Both the position numbers and the translations under genes were made by a program. The notes under the pieces are model-generated. The model saw nothing but the letters and a program-made list of their open reading frames with translations, had not been told where the DNA came from and made no database searches. Below are positions 30,071-39,358 of a stretch of 64,000 nt of DNA, one piece after another. The stretch is from Thermoactinomyces daqus (GTDB lineage: Bacteria; Bacillota; Bacilli; Thermoactinomycetales; Thermoactinomycetaceae), in contig NZ_JPST01000014.1 in NCBI RefSeq assembly GCF_000763315.1, positions 62,001-126,000 of the forward strand, read 5' to 3'. Numbering within the stretch: the stretch's first letter is position 1; the number at the start of each line of letters is the position of its first letter.

Positions 30071-30613
30071 CTATCCGACTCTGTTTCCGCTCAATCGTTC
30101 TCTGAACCGGTTCAACTTGGTACGCAGGCTGCCGTCGTACAAACGGTCTCCCACTTGCACAATCACTCCGCCCAGGATGTCAGAATCCACCTTTTCGGTA
30201 ATATCCAGCTTTTTGCCGACGATCGGCTCAAAAGCGGCAACCAGTTTTTTGCGGTCTGTGGCGGTAAGCGGAAACGCAGTCGTGACAACTGCTTCGACTA
30301 TTCCTTTGTGTTCGTTCACCAGGCGCTTGTATTCAGCGAAGGCGTCCTGCACAATGCTTTCGCGCCGGCGATCGGCCAACAGATCGAGAAAGTTTTTCGT
30401 GTATTCGTTCAGATTTGCAAAAATGCGTGCAAACACTTCTTTTTTCTGTTCCGCGGCAGTTGTGGGATGCTGTACCCACGTTTTCAGCTCGGGTACGGAG
30501 GCAAATGTTTGGGCAATCTGCTCCAGGTCGGTTCCCACCTGGTCAAGGCAATTCTTCTCCAGGGCCACTTCAAACAACGCTTTGGCATACCGTTTCGCTA
30601 CAACTGAACTCAT
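30071..30613 (-). CDS. atpH: ATP synthase subunit delta (OSCP)
   Basis: Peripheral stalk cap that ties b2 to the alpha3beta3 head, 180 residues. The N-terminal helical bundle starts VAKRYAKALFEVA. The C-terminal signature PIVGKKLDITEKVDSDILGG is followed by VGDRLYDGSLRTKL. Its ATG overlaps the atpF stop codon (ATGA). Confidence 0.96.
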   Translation of the reverse strand: MSSVVAKRYAKALFEVALEKNCLDQVGTDLEQIAQTFASVPELKTWVQHPTTAAEQKKEVFARIFANLNEYTKNFLDLLADRRRESIVQDAFAEYKRLVNEHKGIVEAVVTTAFPLTATDRKKLVAAFEPIVGKKLDITEKVDSDILGGVIVQVGDRLYDGSLRTKLNRFRERLSGNRVG

Positions 30614-31113
30614 TGTAATCTTCCTACCTCTTCAAGATAGGTTGCGACCAGTTTGGCCTGCCCTTTTTTATCCAATTCTTTCTCCAACAGCTTGGATGCC
30701 AATTGGATGGAGAGCGTCCCAACCTCTTCGCGCAGGCTGGCCAAGGCCTTTTCCTTCTCACGCTTGATTTCGGCCGTCGCCTCCTGAATCATCCGTTCTG
30801 CCCGTTCATGCGCTCCTTTGATGATTTCTTCGGCCTCACGCTCGCTTTGCGCTTTGGCGCGCTCAATGATCTCTTTCGCCTCCTGGCGGGTGCGGCTGAG
30901 CTCTGCCTTCTGCTCTTCCAGCAGCTTTTCCGCTTCTTTGCGGCTCTCTTCCGCCGATTTGATCTGGCCTTCAATATGATCCTGGCGCTGTTTCATCGTC
31001 TGCAGCATCGGGCGAAGAGCGAAGCGGCCTACAAGAAGCATTAAAATAATAAATGCGGCTAATTGAAACAAAATGGTGCCGATCTCGATATGAATCCCAC
31101 TTTCATAGTGCAT
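30610..31113 (-). CDS. atpF: ATP synthase subunit b
   Basis: Peripheral stalk subunit, 167 residues. One N-terminal membrane helix (TILFQLAAFIILMLLV) precedes a long charged coiled coil (KRQDHIEGQIKSAEESRKEA and following) and the delta-binding end. The ATG at 31113 has GGGAG eight bases upstream; a GTG three codons earlier is less likely. Confidence 0.96.
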   Translation of the reverse strand: MHYESGIHIEIGTILFQLAAFIILMLLVGRFALRPMLQTMKQRQDHIEGQIKSAEESRKEAEKLLEEQKAELSRTRQEAKEIIERAKAQSEREAEEIIKGAHERAERMIQEATAEIKREKEKALASLREEVGTLSIQLASKLLEKELDKKGQAKLVATYLEEVGRLQ

Positions 31114-31238
31114 CCCATTCACTCCCTTCCGATCATGCCAAATCTATCTCAAAAGCAAAAACCTTCAAATGCCTGGTTTGAATCGCAACCGGACGGGGAA
31201 AAAAATGATGGATCCCCGTCCGCCAGAGAAAAAGCCGA

Positions 31239-31484
<246 letters not shown>

Positions 31485-31510
31485 TTATTGACAGTTTTTC
31501 GATCTTTTTA

Positions 31511-32218
31511 TCAATGATCGGTAGACAATTTCTGCGACATATAAACCATCGCCAGAATTGTGAATACATACGCTTGGATGATGCCGACAAAGACGGAATA
31601 CCCAATCCAGATGACGTTGAGCGGGATACCGACCCATGCCGCTTTCAGCAGGACAAAGACCAGTACTTCCCCGGCAAAGATATTGGCCCAAAGACGCATT
31701 CCGTGCGTAAGCGGTTTGGCGATCTCATCGATGAGATGCAGCGGAAACATCCACCAAAACGGCTGGAAATAGTGGGCTCCGTATTTCTTCGGCGATTTTC
31801 TGATTCCTAAGAAATGAGCGACAATGGTAATCACAAATGCCATGGCCAAAGGACCGTTGATATCGGCTGTCGGCGACTTCCACCATGCTGCCGAGACGTG
31901 ATCGGATTCCGTCACGATGTTAAACATAAGTCCAAGCTGGTTCGCAATGAGAAGATAGAAAAAGAGGGTAAAGGCAAAACTATAAAATTTTTCGCTCGTT
32001 TTCGCATCCAGATTGGAACGCACAAGGCCGCGGGTAAACTCCACGAGCATTTCCACCACATTCTGGATGCCGGAAGGCACGAGGGCACGGCGCCGCGTTG
32101 CAAGCCAAGCGATGAGGAAAACGGCAACGCAGGTGACGGTCGTTCCGATCATCACGGTAACGTCAAAAGTGATGGGCAGTCCTGCCAAGTGAAATGTAAG
32201 CTTGGGAGTATTCTCCAT
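31511..32218 (-). CDS. atpB: ATP synthase subunit a
   Basis: Stator proton-channel subunit with several membrane helices, 235 residues. The essential arginine lies in GMRLWANIFAGE, and the C-terminal half-channel helix is in GYSVFVGIIQAYVFTILAMVYM. The ATG at 32218 begins the hydrophilic N-terminus; the frame continues upstream to 32272 with a possible GTG, so the start is not certain. Confidence 0.95.
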   Translation of the reverse strand: MENTPKLTFHLAGLPITFDVTVMIGTTVTCVAVFLIAWLATRRRALVPSGIQNVVEMLVEFTRGLVRSNLDAKTSEKFYSFAFTLFFYLLIANQLGLMFNIVTESDHVSAAWWKSPTADINGPLAMAFVITIVAHFLGIRKSPKKYGAHYFQPFWWMFPLHLIDEIAKPLTHGMRLWANIFAGEVLVFVLLKAAWVGIPLNVIWIGYSVFVGIIQAYVFTILAMVYMSQKLSTDH

Positions 32219-32229
32219 TCTCCGTAGAT

Positions 32230-32625
32230 TCACCCCTTTCTGATTTGGTGGTTGAGACGCCTTGCTTCCCAAAACTCAAGTAGAATGATGAGTATATAGC
32301 AAATTGGCAGCCCGAACGGAACGGCCCGAACATCAAACCATCCCGGATATTCAATGGCGATGATGATCGCGAGGGCAACCATGAGATAGCGATTGACCAT
32401 GCCGGTTCCCCGGTTTCTGGTGCTTCCGGTGAGGATGGCTCGCTCACCGGCGATGCGCACTTTGCGCGACATGTACAGAATATTGTACAAACTTACACAA
32501 AGACCGAGAAAAAAACCGGCGACTAATCTCTTCTGCGGGGTAAAAAACCAGATGATCATTAAAATAGCAAGGAATACAATAGTGAGGAACACCACTCGAC
32601 GACGAATGGTTGTTATGGGATCCAT
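32230..32625 (-). CDS. atpI: ATP synthase subunit I (AtpI)
   Basis: Four-helix membrane protein of 131 residues with the ATP-synthase I-chain pattern (RRVVFLTIVFLAILMIIWFF, then LVAGFFLGLCVSLYNILYM). In the family it assists c-ring assembly or magnesium supply rather than being part of the mature enzyme. It sits in the usual place between atpZ and atpB. Confidence 0.85.
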   Translation of the reverse strand: MDPITTIRRRVVFLTIVFLAILMIIWFFTPQKRLVAGFFLGLCVSLYNILYMSRKVRIAGERAILTGSTRNRGTGMVNRYLMVALAIIIAIEYPGWFDVRAVPFGLPICYILIILLEFWEARRLNHQIRKG

Positions 32626-32631
32626 GAGGAG

Positions 32632-32847
32632 TCATTCCTTTGTCATTGCTTTAATGGTGAAAAATGAACTGATAAAACCAAACACCAATCCGAGCAGTAC
32701 TCCCGCGAGCAGCATGAATGGTTTGGTTCCCCAAACGGCATCCAGCTTGTTTCCCAACCAAGCCCCACCGATTGTGAGGAAGATGATTTCCATTCCTGCA
32801 GAACCAATCATTCCAACAATCCGCCAAGGATTTCCAGTGTTATTCAT
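32632..32847 (-). CDS. atpZ: AtpZ/AtpI-family small membrane protein
   Basis: 71-residue protein with two helices (GSAGMEIIFLTIGGAWLG and LAGVLLGLVFGFISSFF) joined by a short loop, matching the AtpZ family that heads many Firmicute atp operons. The ATG at 32847 has GGGGGAT upstream. The frame is open further upstream to 33060, but that part crosses the promoter. First gene of the operon, six bases before atpI. Confidence 0.85.
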   Translation of the reverse strand: MNNTGNPWRIVGMIGSAGMEIIFLTIGGAWLGNKLDAVWGTKPFMLLAGVLLGLVFGFISSFFTIKAMTKE

Positions 32848-32946
32848 GAGATCCCCCGTTGGACCTTTAACATTTAGGGAAAGAAGACCGCCTCGGAATA
32901 AAATTTTAATCATGATTGGCATCAGGAACTGTCCTTCCCCCTGCCT

Positions 32947-32976
32947 ATAGTAACGAAGGGTCAACGGTGTTGTCAA
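32947..32976 (-). promoter_or_regulatory. sigma-A promoter of the atp operon
   Basis: Perfect -35 TTGACA (32971-32976, minus strand), 18-base spacer, -10 TACTAT (32947-32952). It lies 100 bases upstream of the atpZ ATG and is the best promoter match in the upp-atp gap. Confidence 0.8.
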
Positions 32977-33043
32977 CGCTTTCCCGAAAAGAGTTTTGAA
33001 CAAATTGTCACATTTGCGGCAAATCGTTTGGTCTCCCCTTGAA

Positions 33044-33064
33044 AATCCTTGTTGTTTCAAGGAA
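33044..33064. repeat. copy 1 of a 21-base exact repeat (other copy in glyA)
   Basis: A 21-base sequence, starting AATCCTTGTTG on the plus strand, is identical here and at 34484-34504 inside glyA. It contains a small hairpin CCTTG/CAAGG. A match this long is not expected by chance in 64 kb. Confidence 0.7.
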
Positions 33065-33079
33065 GTGCCCGTTTTAATT

Positions 33080-33139
33080 TTACAAATCCAGTTCGTTTTC
33101 TAACCAGTCCCCGCTGTCCGCCTCCTCGCGATCCATCAT
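33080..33139 (-). CDS. possible 19-residue acidic peptide between upp and atp
   Basis: The frame begins with two ATG codons (33139, 33136), about nine bases after AAGG, and encodes MMDREEADSGDWLENELDL. It has seven acidic residues and a compact, coding-like composition. It lies 20 bases downstream of the upp stop. No family is recognised, and a chance frame is the main alternative. Confidence 0.25.
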   Translation of the reverse strand: MMDREEADSGDWLENELDL

Positions 33140-33161
33140 GCCGGCAGCCTTTTATATAAAT

Positions 33162-33791
33162 TTACTTCGTACCAAAAAGCCGATCTCCTGCATCACCGAG
33201 CCCGGGTACGATATAACTTTTTTCATTGAGACCCTCATCCACCGCCGCGACATAAATGTCGACATCATGATGATCTGCCTGCACGCGCTCAATCCCTTCC
33301 GGTGCGGCGATCAGGCACATCAGCTTGATATTTTTCGCCCCCATTTCCTTCAGGGCACGGATCGCTTCCGAAGCGGAACCTCCTGTTGCCAGCATCGGAT
33401 CGATCACAATCAGATCCCGTTCGCCGATATCGGACGGCATCTTGGAATAATAGAGCACCGGTTTTAGTGTTTCAGGGTCGCGGTAGAGCCCGATATGGCC
33501 CACTTTGGCTGCGGGAATCAATTTCAAAATCCCGTCTACCATCCCGAGCCCGGCCCGCAAAATCGGCACAAGGCCCAGCTTTTTCCCGGCCAGAACCTTG
33601 CACTTCGCCGTGGTGACCGGTGTTTCGACCTCCACCTCTCTGAGCGGCATATCGCGGGTAATTTCATAGGCCATCAAGGCGGCCACTTCATCAACCAGCT
33701 CACGGAATTCTTTCGTTCCCGTATGTTTGTCACGGATAAAGGTCAGTTTGTGCTGGATCAACGGATGGTCGAATACATAGACATTGCTCAC
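33162..33791 (-). CDS. upp: uracil phosphoribosyltransferase
   Basis: Pyrimidine salvage enzyme converting uracil and PRPP to UMP, 209 residues from the GTG at 33791. The N-terminus [18 protein letters not shown] and the PRPP-binding loop [15 protein letters not shown] are diagnostic. The frame is open to a TTG at 33827 with no benefit. It stands between glyA and the atp operon, as in B. subtilis, with its own promoter. Confidence 0.97.
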   Translation of the reverse strand: MSNVYVFDHPLIQHKLTFIRDKHTGTKEFRELVDEVAALMAYEITRDMPLREVEVETPVTTAKCKVLAGKKLGLVPILRAGLGMVDGILKLIPAAKVGHIGLYRDPETLKPVLYYSKMPSDIGERDLIVIDPMLATGGSASEAIRALKEMGAKNIKLMCLIAAPEGIERVQADHHDVDIYVAAVDEGLNEKSYIVPGLGDAGDRLFGTK

Positions 33792-33846
33792 GTTCGGTTC
33801 CCCACTTTCTTTGTCATCAGATGACAATTATTTTTGTCCCTATGAT

Positions 33847-33875
33847 ATCTAACCATATTCCCTGTCGTCCCTCAA
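33847..33875 (-). promoter_or_regulatory. candidate promoter of upp
   Basis: -35 TTGAGG (33870-33875) and -10 TTAGAT (33847-33852) on the minus strand with a 17-base spacer, 56 bases upstream of the GTG. The remaining part of the 346-base gap 33792-34137 holds only the glyA terminator. Confidence 0.55.
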
Positions 33876-34053
33876 GCATTTCCCTTATTTATCATTGCCA
33901 AAGGTTGGTATATTTTTTCTGCCGGGTGTAAAAACAGGAAAAACGCATTTCACCGGCCCAAAAGACATTCATATCATTTCGGCGCAATCCTGGGATGAAC
34001 CCGGGAAAAATTGAACGATCAGGGGGGACACGAAGCACCGCAAATGCACCGCA

Positions 34054-34110
34054 CAAAAAAACAGGAAACAGAAGGCATCTGCTGTTCTCGCTGACGCCTT
34101 CCATTTCCTG
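34054..34110 (-). terminator. terminator of glyA
   Basis: Fifteen-base arms 34096-34110 and 34062-34076 (CAGGAAATGGAAGGC/GCCTTCTGTTTCCTG), paired except at the centre, followed by seven T on the minus strand. Starts 28 bases after the glyA stop. Confidence 0.9.
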
Positions 34111-34137
34111 CGGTGATCCCTCAGGCCGGATGAAAAG

Positions 34138-35385
34138 TTAAATTCGCAAGTCCGGATAAAGCGGATATTTTTCCGTCAAGCGGGCCACACGCTGGCGCGC
34201 TTCCTCATGCGCAGCCCCGTCTTCCGGATTTTTCAAGGTAAGAGCCATGATGCCGGCGATTTCCTCCATGGCCGGCAAATCCATGCCACGTGAGGTAACT
34301 GCAGCGGTACCGATGCGGATTCCGCTGGTGACAAACGGGCTTTCCGGATCGTTGGGAATCGTATTTTTGTTGGTGGTGATGCCGACTTCATCCAACAGAT
34401 GTTCCGCCGTTTTCCCGGTCAGGCCCAAGTTGCGGACATCAATGAGGATCAAATGGTTGTCCGTTCCCCCCGAAACCAGGTTGAATCCTTGTTGTTTCAA
34501 GGAATCCGCCAACCGCCGCGCATTATTGATGATATTTTTGGAATACGTTTTAAACTCATCTGTAAGCGCTTCTCCCAATGCAACCGCCTTTGCGGCAATC
34601 ACGTGCATCAACGGTCCGCCCTGCACGCCGGGGAAAATCGTTTTATCGATCAACTTTGCGTATTTTTCCTGACACAAAATCATTCCGCCGCGGGGGCCTC
34701 TCAGTGTTTTGTGTGTCGTGGTCGTAACAAAGTCGGAGTAGGGCACCGGATTCGGATGGTCTCCCGTGGCCACCAATCCGGCGATGTGAGCCATGTCCAC
34801 CATCAGGTAAGCGCCCACTTCGTCGGCAATTTCCCTGAACCGGGCAAAATCGATTACACGGGGATAAGCACTGGCACCGGCAACGATCAGTTTCGGCTTA
34901 TGCTCAAGTGCCAGCTGGCGAACTTTATCATAGTCGATCAGGTGAGTTTGATCATCGACTCCATACGCGACAAAACGATACATTTTGCCCGAAAAGTTGA
35001 CAGGGCTTCCATGCGTCAGATGACCGCCGTGCGCCAGGTTCATCCCCAAAACGGTATCTCCCGGTTCAAGCACGGAAAAATAAACTGCCATATTGGCTTG
35101 AGCGCCGGAATGCGGCTGCACATTGGCATGCTCGGCACCAAAAAGTTCCTTAGCCCGCTGGCGTGCCAGCTCTTCCACCACATCCACATACTCGCATCCG
35201 CCGTAATAGCGTTTACCCGGATAACCTTCCGCATACTTGTTGGTCATCACGGTTCCCATCGCTTCCATGACCGCTTCGGACACGAAATTTTCTGAAGCGA
35301 TCAATTCGATTTTATTCCGTTGACGCCCCAGCTCCTGTCTGATTGCCTCAGCCACTTGCGGATCTCTTTTACGTAAATGTTCCAT
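34138..35385 (-). CDS. glyA: serine hydroxymethyltransferase
   Basis: PLP enzyme interconverting serine and glycine with transfer of a one-carbon unit to tetrahydrofolate; 415 residues. The PLP lysine is Lys226 in [14 protein letters not shown]. The N-terminal [14 protein letters not shown] and [11 protein letters not shown] signatures are present. ATG after GGGGGGAG. Residues SLKQQGF near 300 are encoded by the 21-base repeat shared with the upp-atp gap. Confidence 0.98.
   Translation of the reverse strand: MEHLRKRDPQVAEAIRQELGRQRNKIELIASENFVSEAVMEAMGTVMTNKYAEGYPGKRYYGGCEYVDVVEELARQRAKELFGAEHANVQPHSGAQANMAVYFSVLEPGDTVLGMNLAHGGHLTHGSPVNFSGKMYRFVAYGVDDQTHLIDYDKVRQLALEHKPKLIVAGASAYPRVIDFARFREIADEVGAYLMVDMAHIAGLVATGDHPNPVPYSDFVTTTTHKTLRGPRGGMILCQEKYAKLIDKTIFPGVQGGPLMHVIAAKAVALGEALTDEFKTYSKNIINNARRLADSLKQQGFNLVSGGTDNHLILIDVRNLGLTGKTAEHLLDEVGITTNKNTIPNDPESPFVTSGIRIGTAAVTSRGMDLPAMEEIAGIMALTLKNPEDGAAHEEARQRVARLTEKYPLYPDLRI
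34484..34504. repeat. copy 2 of the 21-base exact repeat (inside glyA)
   Basis: Identical to 33044-33064. Here it is coding (frame of glyA, encoding LKQQGF), so the intergenic copy may derive from glyA. Confidence 0.7.
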
Positions 35386-35434
35386 CGACTGCTCCCCCCA
35401 TTGAGACCATTTCCTCTATTCTAACAAACCCGGG

Positions 35435-36007
35435 TTACTTTGCGGAACCTTCCTCTTCAGCTTCCAACAAATAGACAGCCCTGGCCCCGCCGATCAGTTT
35501 GGGCCTGGTTTTCGCCATGGTGACGTGTGCCTGCCCCACCTTTTTCAAGCGGGGACGAACGGGAACCGCAACCGGTTTCAGGTGCATTCCGATCAGCGTA
35601 TCCCCGATATCGACACCGGCATCCGCCTGAATTTTTTCCACCAAAACAGGATGCTCCAAATGGCGAAAGGCGTAGGATGCCATCGCTCCCCCGGCATGGG
35701 GAACAGGGATGACCGTCACTTCGGGCAGCGAAAATCGCTCTGCGGTCTCCTGCTCCACCACCAGGGCACGATTCAGATGCTCACAGCATTGGAAGGCGAG
35801 CTGAAAACCGGATTCCGCCTGAACTTCGCGAATGCCGGCAAAGATCCGGGCAGCGATTTCCGTGCTTCCTTCCGTACCGATCCGCTTGCCTGCCACTTCA
35901 CTCGTGCTCACACCGAACACCACCAGATGCCGTTCAGTCAGGGGCATGGCTTCCAGCAAGTCGTGCAAAATCTCCTTTACCTCGTTTTTCAGTGAAGCGA
36001 ATTCCAT
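35435..36007 (-). CDS. ywlG: YwlG/TIGR01440 family protein (DUF436)
   Basis: 190-residue conserved protein of unknown function. Family features include ERHLVVFGVSTSEV near the N-terminus, QCCEHLNRALVVE in the middle, and PHAGGAMASYAF followed by VDIGDTLIGMHLKPVAVPVR. The ATG at 36007 overlaps the rpiB stop (TGATG), so the two are translationally coupled. The order ywlE-rpiB-ywlG-glyA-upp-atp matches B. subtilis. Confidence 0.9.
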   Translation of the reverse strand: MEFASLKNEVKEILHDLLEAMPLTERHLVVFGVSTSEVAGKRIGTEGSTEIAARIFAGIREVQAESGFQLAFQCCEHLNRALVVEQETAERFSLPEVTVIPVPHAGGAMASYAFRHLEHPVLVEKIQADAGVDIGDTLIGMHLKPVAVPVRPRLKKVGQAHVTMAKTRPKLIGGARAVYLLEAEEEGSAK

Positions 36008-36453
36008 CAAGAAAGACTTCCTTCCAGTTGGCTGATTTTTTCCAGGCGCCGGGCATGGCGGTTTCCCTGGAACTCTGCACCAAGCCAGGCGCGCACGATC
36101 GATTTGGCCAGATCAGGGCCAACCACGCGTTCTCCGAGTGCCAGGATATTGGCATTATTGTGTTCCCGCGCCATTCTTGCCGAAAATTCATCGGTAACAA
36201 CAGCACAGCGGATTCCCTTAACCTTGTTTGCGGCAATTGACATCCCGATTCCCGTGCCACAGATCAAAATGCCGAGATCAAATTCCCCTTCAGCCACTTT
36301 TTTGGCAACCGGGTAGGCATAATCGGGGTAATCGACGGATTCTTCACAATCACATCCCACATCTTCATAGGCGATGTCCAGTTCGGTCAACAGCTCTTTG
36401 ACCTCTTTTTTCAGGCGCAGCCCGCCATGATCGGAACCGAGTATAATGCGCAT
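36007..36453 (-). CDS. rpiB: ribose 5-phosphate isomerase B
   Basis: Pentose-phosphate isomerase of the RpiB/LacAB family, 148 residues from the ATG at 36453, which has AAAGGGAGGAG upstream. Asp8-His9 in LGSDHGG and the catalytic Cys65 in ICGTGIGMSI are present. The frame is open to 36552, but that part has no start signal. Operon with ywlE and ywlG. Confidence 0.95.
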   Translation of the reverse strand: MRIILGSDHGGLRLKKEVKELLTELDIAYEDVGCDCEESVDYPDYAYPVAKKVAEGEFDLGILICGTGIGMSIAANKVKGIRCAVVTDEFSARMAREHNNANILALGERVVGPDLAKSIVRAWLGAEFQGNRHARRLEKISQLEGSLS

Positions 36454-36588
36454 CTGTTTCTCTCCTCCCTTTTTCTGTGACTGAGTCGCAGTGCGGGCGT
36501 CAGGCCCTGCCGCGTTCCTGTTGCCGGCCGGGGTGCCCGACTCCCCTTCCAAATCTCCTCAGGCTTCCCTCTATTAGTTAACCACACA

Positions 36589-37251
36589 TCAGCGGGCATC
36601 GGAAGAGCGATTCCACTTGGCAACGATTTTACGAATTTCTCGTTCCAATTCGTCGGCACACTGACGATAAACATCGACGGAACCGCCAAACGGGTCGCTC
36701 ACATCGACGTTGTCCCTCTTTTGCTCCAGGAGAATCAGCAGCTCCTGTTCCCGCTTTCGCAGCGGTACAATCTCTTTTCGCCAGGCCTCTTCCGCTTCTT
36801 TGGGCCAAGGCTTGTCCGGTGTCAGGGAATAGCGGGCACGGATCTCAACTCGTTTGTTTTCCATTTCCACATAGATACGATCCAATTGCTGATACAATTC
36901 CATGACCTTCGTATTTTGATTCGCATATTCTTTCAAGGTATAAATCTTATCGACACTCTCCGGATAATTATATTGAATATCAAATTTGTGCCGGGCGGTC
37001 ATCGTCAGGATGAGATCTGCCCAGCGCACCAATTCCGGGCTCAGCATCTGCGACCGATGGGAATGTTCAATTCCCCGCTCCATCAGAACCTGAGATGCCT
37101 GTTCGGCTGCCAGCGAACCTTCCATCGCCGAAACGCCGGCCGATTTGACCTCCACTTCGATCCCGGCCTCTTGCGCAATTTTTTTCAAAAGCGCTTCGGC
37201 CATCGGGCTCCGGCAGGTGTTCCCCGTGCAAACGAAAAGGATCTTCTTCAT
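36589..37251 (-). CDS. ywlE: low-molecular-weight protein arginine phosphatase YwlE with helical insertion
   Basis: Removes phosphate from phospho-arginine residues placed by McsB. The phosphatase loop CTGNTCRS starts at Cys8; the threonine after the cysteine is the feature that sets arginine specificity in YwlE. The general acid is Asp186 in DPFGGSVDVY. Between TLKEYA (about 105) and that aspartate lie some 65-70 extra residues, strongly helical and charged (MELYQQLDRIYVEM and following), so the protein has 220 residues against about 150 in B. subtilis. ATG 37251 chosen over GTG 37260. Confidence 0.92.
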   Translation of the reverse strand: MKKILFVCTGNTCRSPMAEALLKKIAQEAGIEVEVKSAGVSAMEGSLAAEQASQVLMERGIEHSHRSQMLSPELVRWADLILTMTARHKFDIQYNYPESVDKIYTLKEYANQNTKVMELYQQLDRIYVEMENKRVEIRARYSLTPDKPWPKEAEEAWRKEIVPLRKREQELLILLEQKRDNVDVSDPFGGSVDVYRQCADELEREIRKIVAKWNRSSDAR

Positions 37252-37463
37252 TCCGTTCACCCCATTTCATCTGTTCTTCAGTATCAGTTGAACAGATGGA
37301 TGCTATACGTATCTTTGTCCAATTCAAGAATAATCCGCTTGAGAAAAGGCCGAATTTGCCGGTCCTTTTTTTGCGATGACTGGAATTTGTCTCCTATTTT
37401 CTACTTTACTGAAAGGGAGGATCAGGGGCAACAAAAACCATGCCTGCGACGATGCACGAAAAT

Positions 37464-38024
37464 TTAAAATATAAATTTACTGCCCAGGATAATTAAAATG
37501 ATTCCTCCAAATAATTCACCGTATCCTCCCACCCAGTTCCCGATAAACCGTCCGAGCATCAGCCCGCCGCCGGACATCGCAAACCCGGCAGAGCCAAACA
37601 TCAAACAGGTCAGCAGCAGATCGGAATGAAACAAGCCGAGACTGAGTCCGGCCGACAGCGAATCAACACTGACACTGAGCGACAACAAAAATATGTTGAT
37701 CAAGGACTGAATATAAATCCGGGTTTCTTTTTCCCGGCGAATCACATTCATCAGCATGTTCAGTCCCAAAAAACAAAGCATTCCGCCTCCTACAACCACG
37801 GCGATGCCCTTCATCACGGTTCCCAGAAATTGTCCCATCATCATGCCCAACAGGGGCATTATTACATGGAAAAGACCAATGGACAGGCTTAGTGACGTCA
37901 TCTGCCAGAATGATAAACGCCTCATGCCGAGACCGACCCCGAGTGAAAAAGCGTCCATCCCCAGAGCAACCGCAATCATGGTTAATGTCAAGATCTGCCC
38001 CCATTGCGCCATCGAAAGATCCAT
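37464..38024 (-). CDS. mntP: manganese efflux pump MntP
   Basis: Six-helix membrane protein of 186 residues. Two homologous halves carry the acidic motifs GMDAFSLGVGLGM (near residue 22) and SVDSLSAGLSLG (near 120), with glycine-rich packing helices. It sits between the Sua5 gene and ywlE, the position of ywlD in B. subtilis. ATG behind GGGGAGGAAAAGG. The downstream gap to ywlE (37252-37463) shows no gene. Confidence 0.93.
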   Translation of the reverse strand: MDLSMAQWGQILTLTMIAVALGMDAFSLGVGLGMRRLSFWQMTSLSLSIGLFHVIMPLLGMMMGQFLGTVMKGIAVVVGGGMLCFLGLNMLMNVIRREKETRIYIQSLINIFLLSLSVSVDSLSAGLSLGLFHSDLLLTCLMFGSAGFAMSGGGLMLGRFIGNWVGGYGELFGGIILIILGSKFIF

Positions 38025-38081
38025 TCCTTTTCCTCCCCTGTCCCGAGGTCCTGCTTGTCACATCGTATGCCGGGCAGACAC

Positions 38082-38117
38082 AAAAAAGAACCAAATGCCC
38101 CAAAGAGCACTTGGTTC
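38082..38117 (-). terminator. terminator of the Sua5 gene
   Basis: Minus-strand stem GAACCAAGTGC/GCATTTGGTTC (38107-38117 with 38088-38098, one G:U), eight-base loop, then TTTTTTG. Confidence 0.85.
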
Positions 38118-38178
38118 GTGATCCCGCACACAAAGATATGAACACCGGACCGAAAGCAACCGCAAGATCCCTCACTGG

Positions 38179-39279
38179 TCAAATCCGTCCGGAATCCGGT
38201 TTAACCGCGCTTCCCACATCGAGCACATTTCCGCCGGCTGCTTTCAGAAGGCGGTTCATGACGGAATGATAAAGCCCATGCTCCGGGAAAGCCTCGGCCA
38301 AAATCACTTCGACTCCGCGATCATCAAATTCCCGCAAGGCATGATACAGATTCCGCGCGACACTGGCCGGGTTTTCCCGCCGGCCGCAGGCAATCACAAC
38401 ATCGGCAGAAAAATCGCGGCGATATTCCTCCGTCGTCAAAATCCCGACCCTTTTGCCTTGTGATTGATATTCCTGCGCCAACTTCCTCATTTTTCCGTGC
38501 ATCGGCAAAAGCTCCCCGCGGATCAGCCACATTTGCCCCCTTGGTGCATAATGGCGGTACTTCATCCCCGGAGCGCGCGGCACTTCGTCTTTGGAACGGA
38601 GTCCGGGATCCACCTCGACCCGGCCAACCGCCTCTGTCAGCTGTTCCAGGGTAATCCCGCCAGGTCGCAACAAGACCGGGACTTCCGTGCTAACGTCGAC
38701 GACGGTCGATTCCACTCCGACCCCGGTCGGGCCGCCGTCCAGAATCAGATCGATTCTCCCTGCCAGATCTTCAAACACATGCCGGGCTTCAGTCGGGCTC
38801 GGACGTCCCGAACGGTTGGCGCTGGGAGCCGCGACCGGCAGCCCTGTCTCCTGCAACAGGGCGAGCGCCGTCGGATGATCAGGCATGCGAATGCCGACGG
38901 TACTTAAGCCCGCCGTCACATTTTCAGCCAGATTTCCCCGGTGAGGCACGACGATGGTCAGCGGCCCCGGCCAAAAACGGTCAATCAGGGACTGAGCCAA
39001 CGGCGATACCTCTTTGGCCACAAGGCTGACCTGGTTCTTCTCCCCGACATGAACGATCAAGGGGTTGTCAGAAGGGCGCCCTTTGGCCGAAAAAATGCCG
39101 TTTACGGCCGATTTGAGCGTGGCTGCTGCTCCCAATCCATACACCGTCTCCGTCGGAAACGCGACAAGCCCTCCCTCGCGAAGGATCCTTGCTCCTTCCC
39201 GGATTTCCCTTGTTTGCCTTAGCGCTTCAACTGTTAATGATCCATCCACACGGGCCCATTCTGTTTCTTTGTGATTCAC
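38179..39279 (-). CDS. ywlC: L-threonylcarbamoyladenylate synthase (Sua5/YwlC)
   Basis: Makes threonylcarbamoyl-AMP for the t6A37 modification of ANN-decoding tRNAs. 366 residues from the GTG at 39279, eight bases after AAAGGGG. The YrdC domain (about 25-215) includes AFPTETVYGLGA, KGRPSDNPLIVH and APSANRSGRPSPT; the C-terminal Sua5 domain (about 235-360) follows the APGMKYRHYAP linker. The upstream frame to 39423 is unlikely to be translated. Confidence 0.95.
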   Translation of the reverse strand: MNHKETEWARVDGSLTVEALRQTREIREGARILREGGLVAFPTETVYGLGAAATLKSAVNGIFSAKGRPSDNPLIVHVGEKNQVSLVAKEVSPLAQSLIDRFWPGPLTIVVPHRGNLAENVTAGLSTVGIRMPDHPTALALLQETGLPVAAPSANRSGRPSPTEARHVFEDLAGRIDLILDGGPTGVGVESTVVDVSTEVPVLLRPGGITLEQLTEAVGRVEVDPGLRSKDEVPRAPGMKYRHYAPRGQMWLIRGELLPMHGKMRKLAQEYQSQGKRVGILTTEEYRRDFSADVVIACGRRENPASVARNLYHALREFDDRGVEVILAEAFPEHGLYHSVMNRLLKAAGGNVLDVGSAVKPDSGRI

Positions 39280-39358
39280 TTTTGATTCCCCTTTACCCTT
39301 TGCCCCGTTCTGTTGTTCAACTATCATACCACAATCCGGTCGCCGAGCCGGAGCCGGT

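Noticed and set aside
32848..33060. N-terminal extension of atpZ by 71 codons
   Set aside because: It crosses the consensus atp promoter and precedes the well-placed ATG at 32847; the extra residues do not resemble the family.
33892..34104. 70-codon minus-strand frame between glyA and upp
   Set aside because: It begins inside the glyA terminator stem and has no ribosome site.
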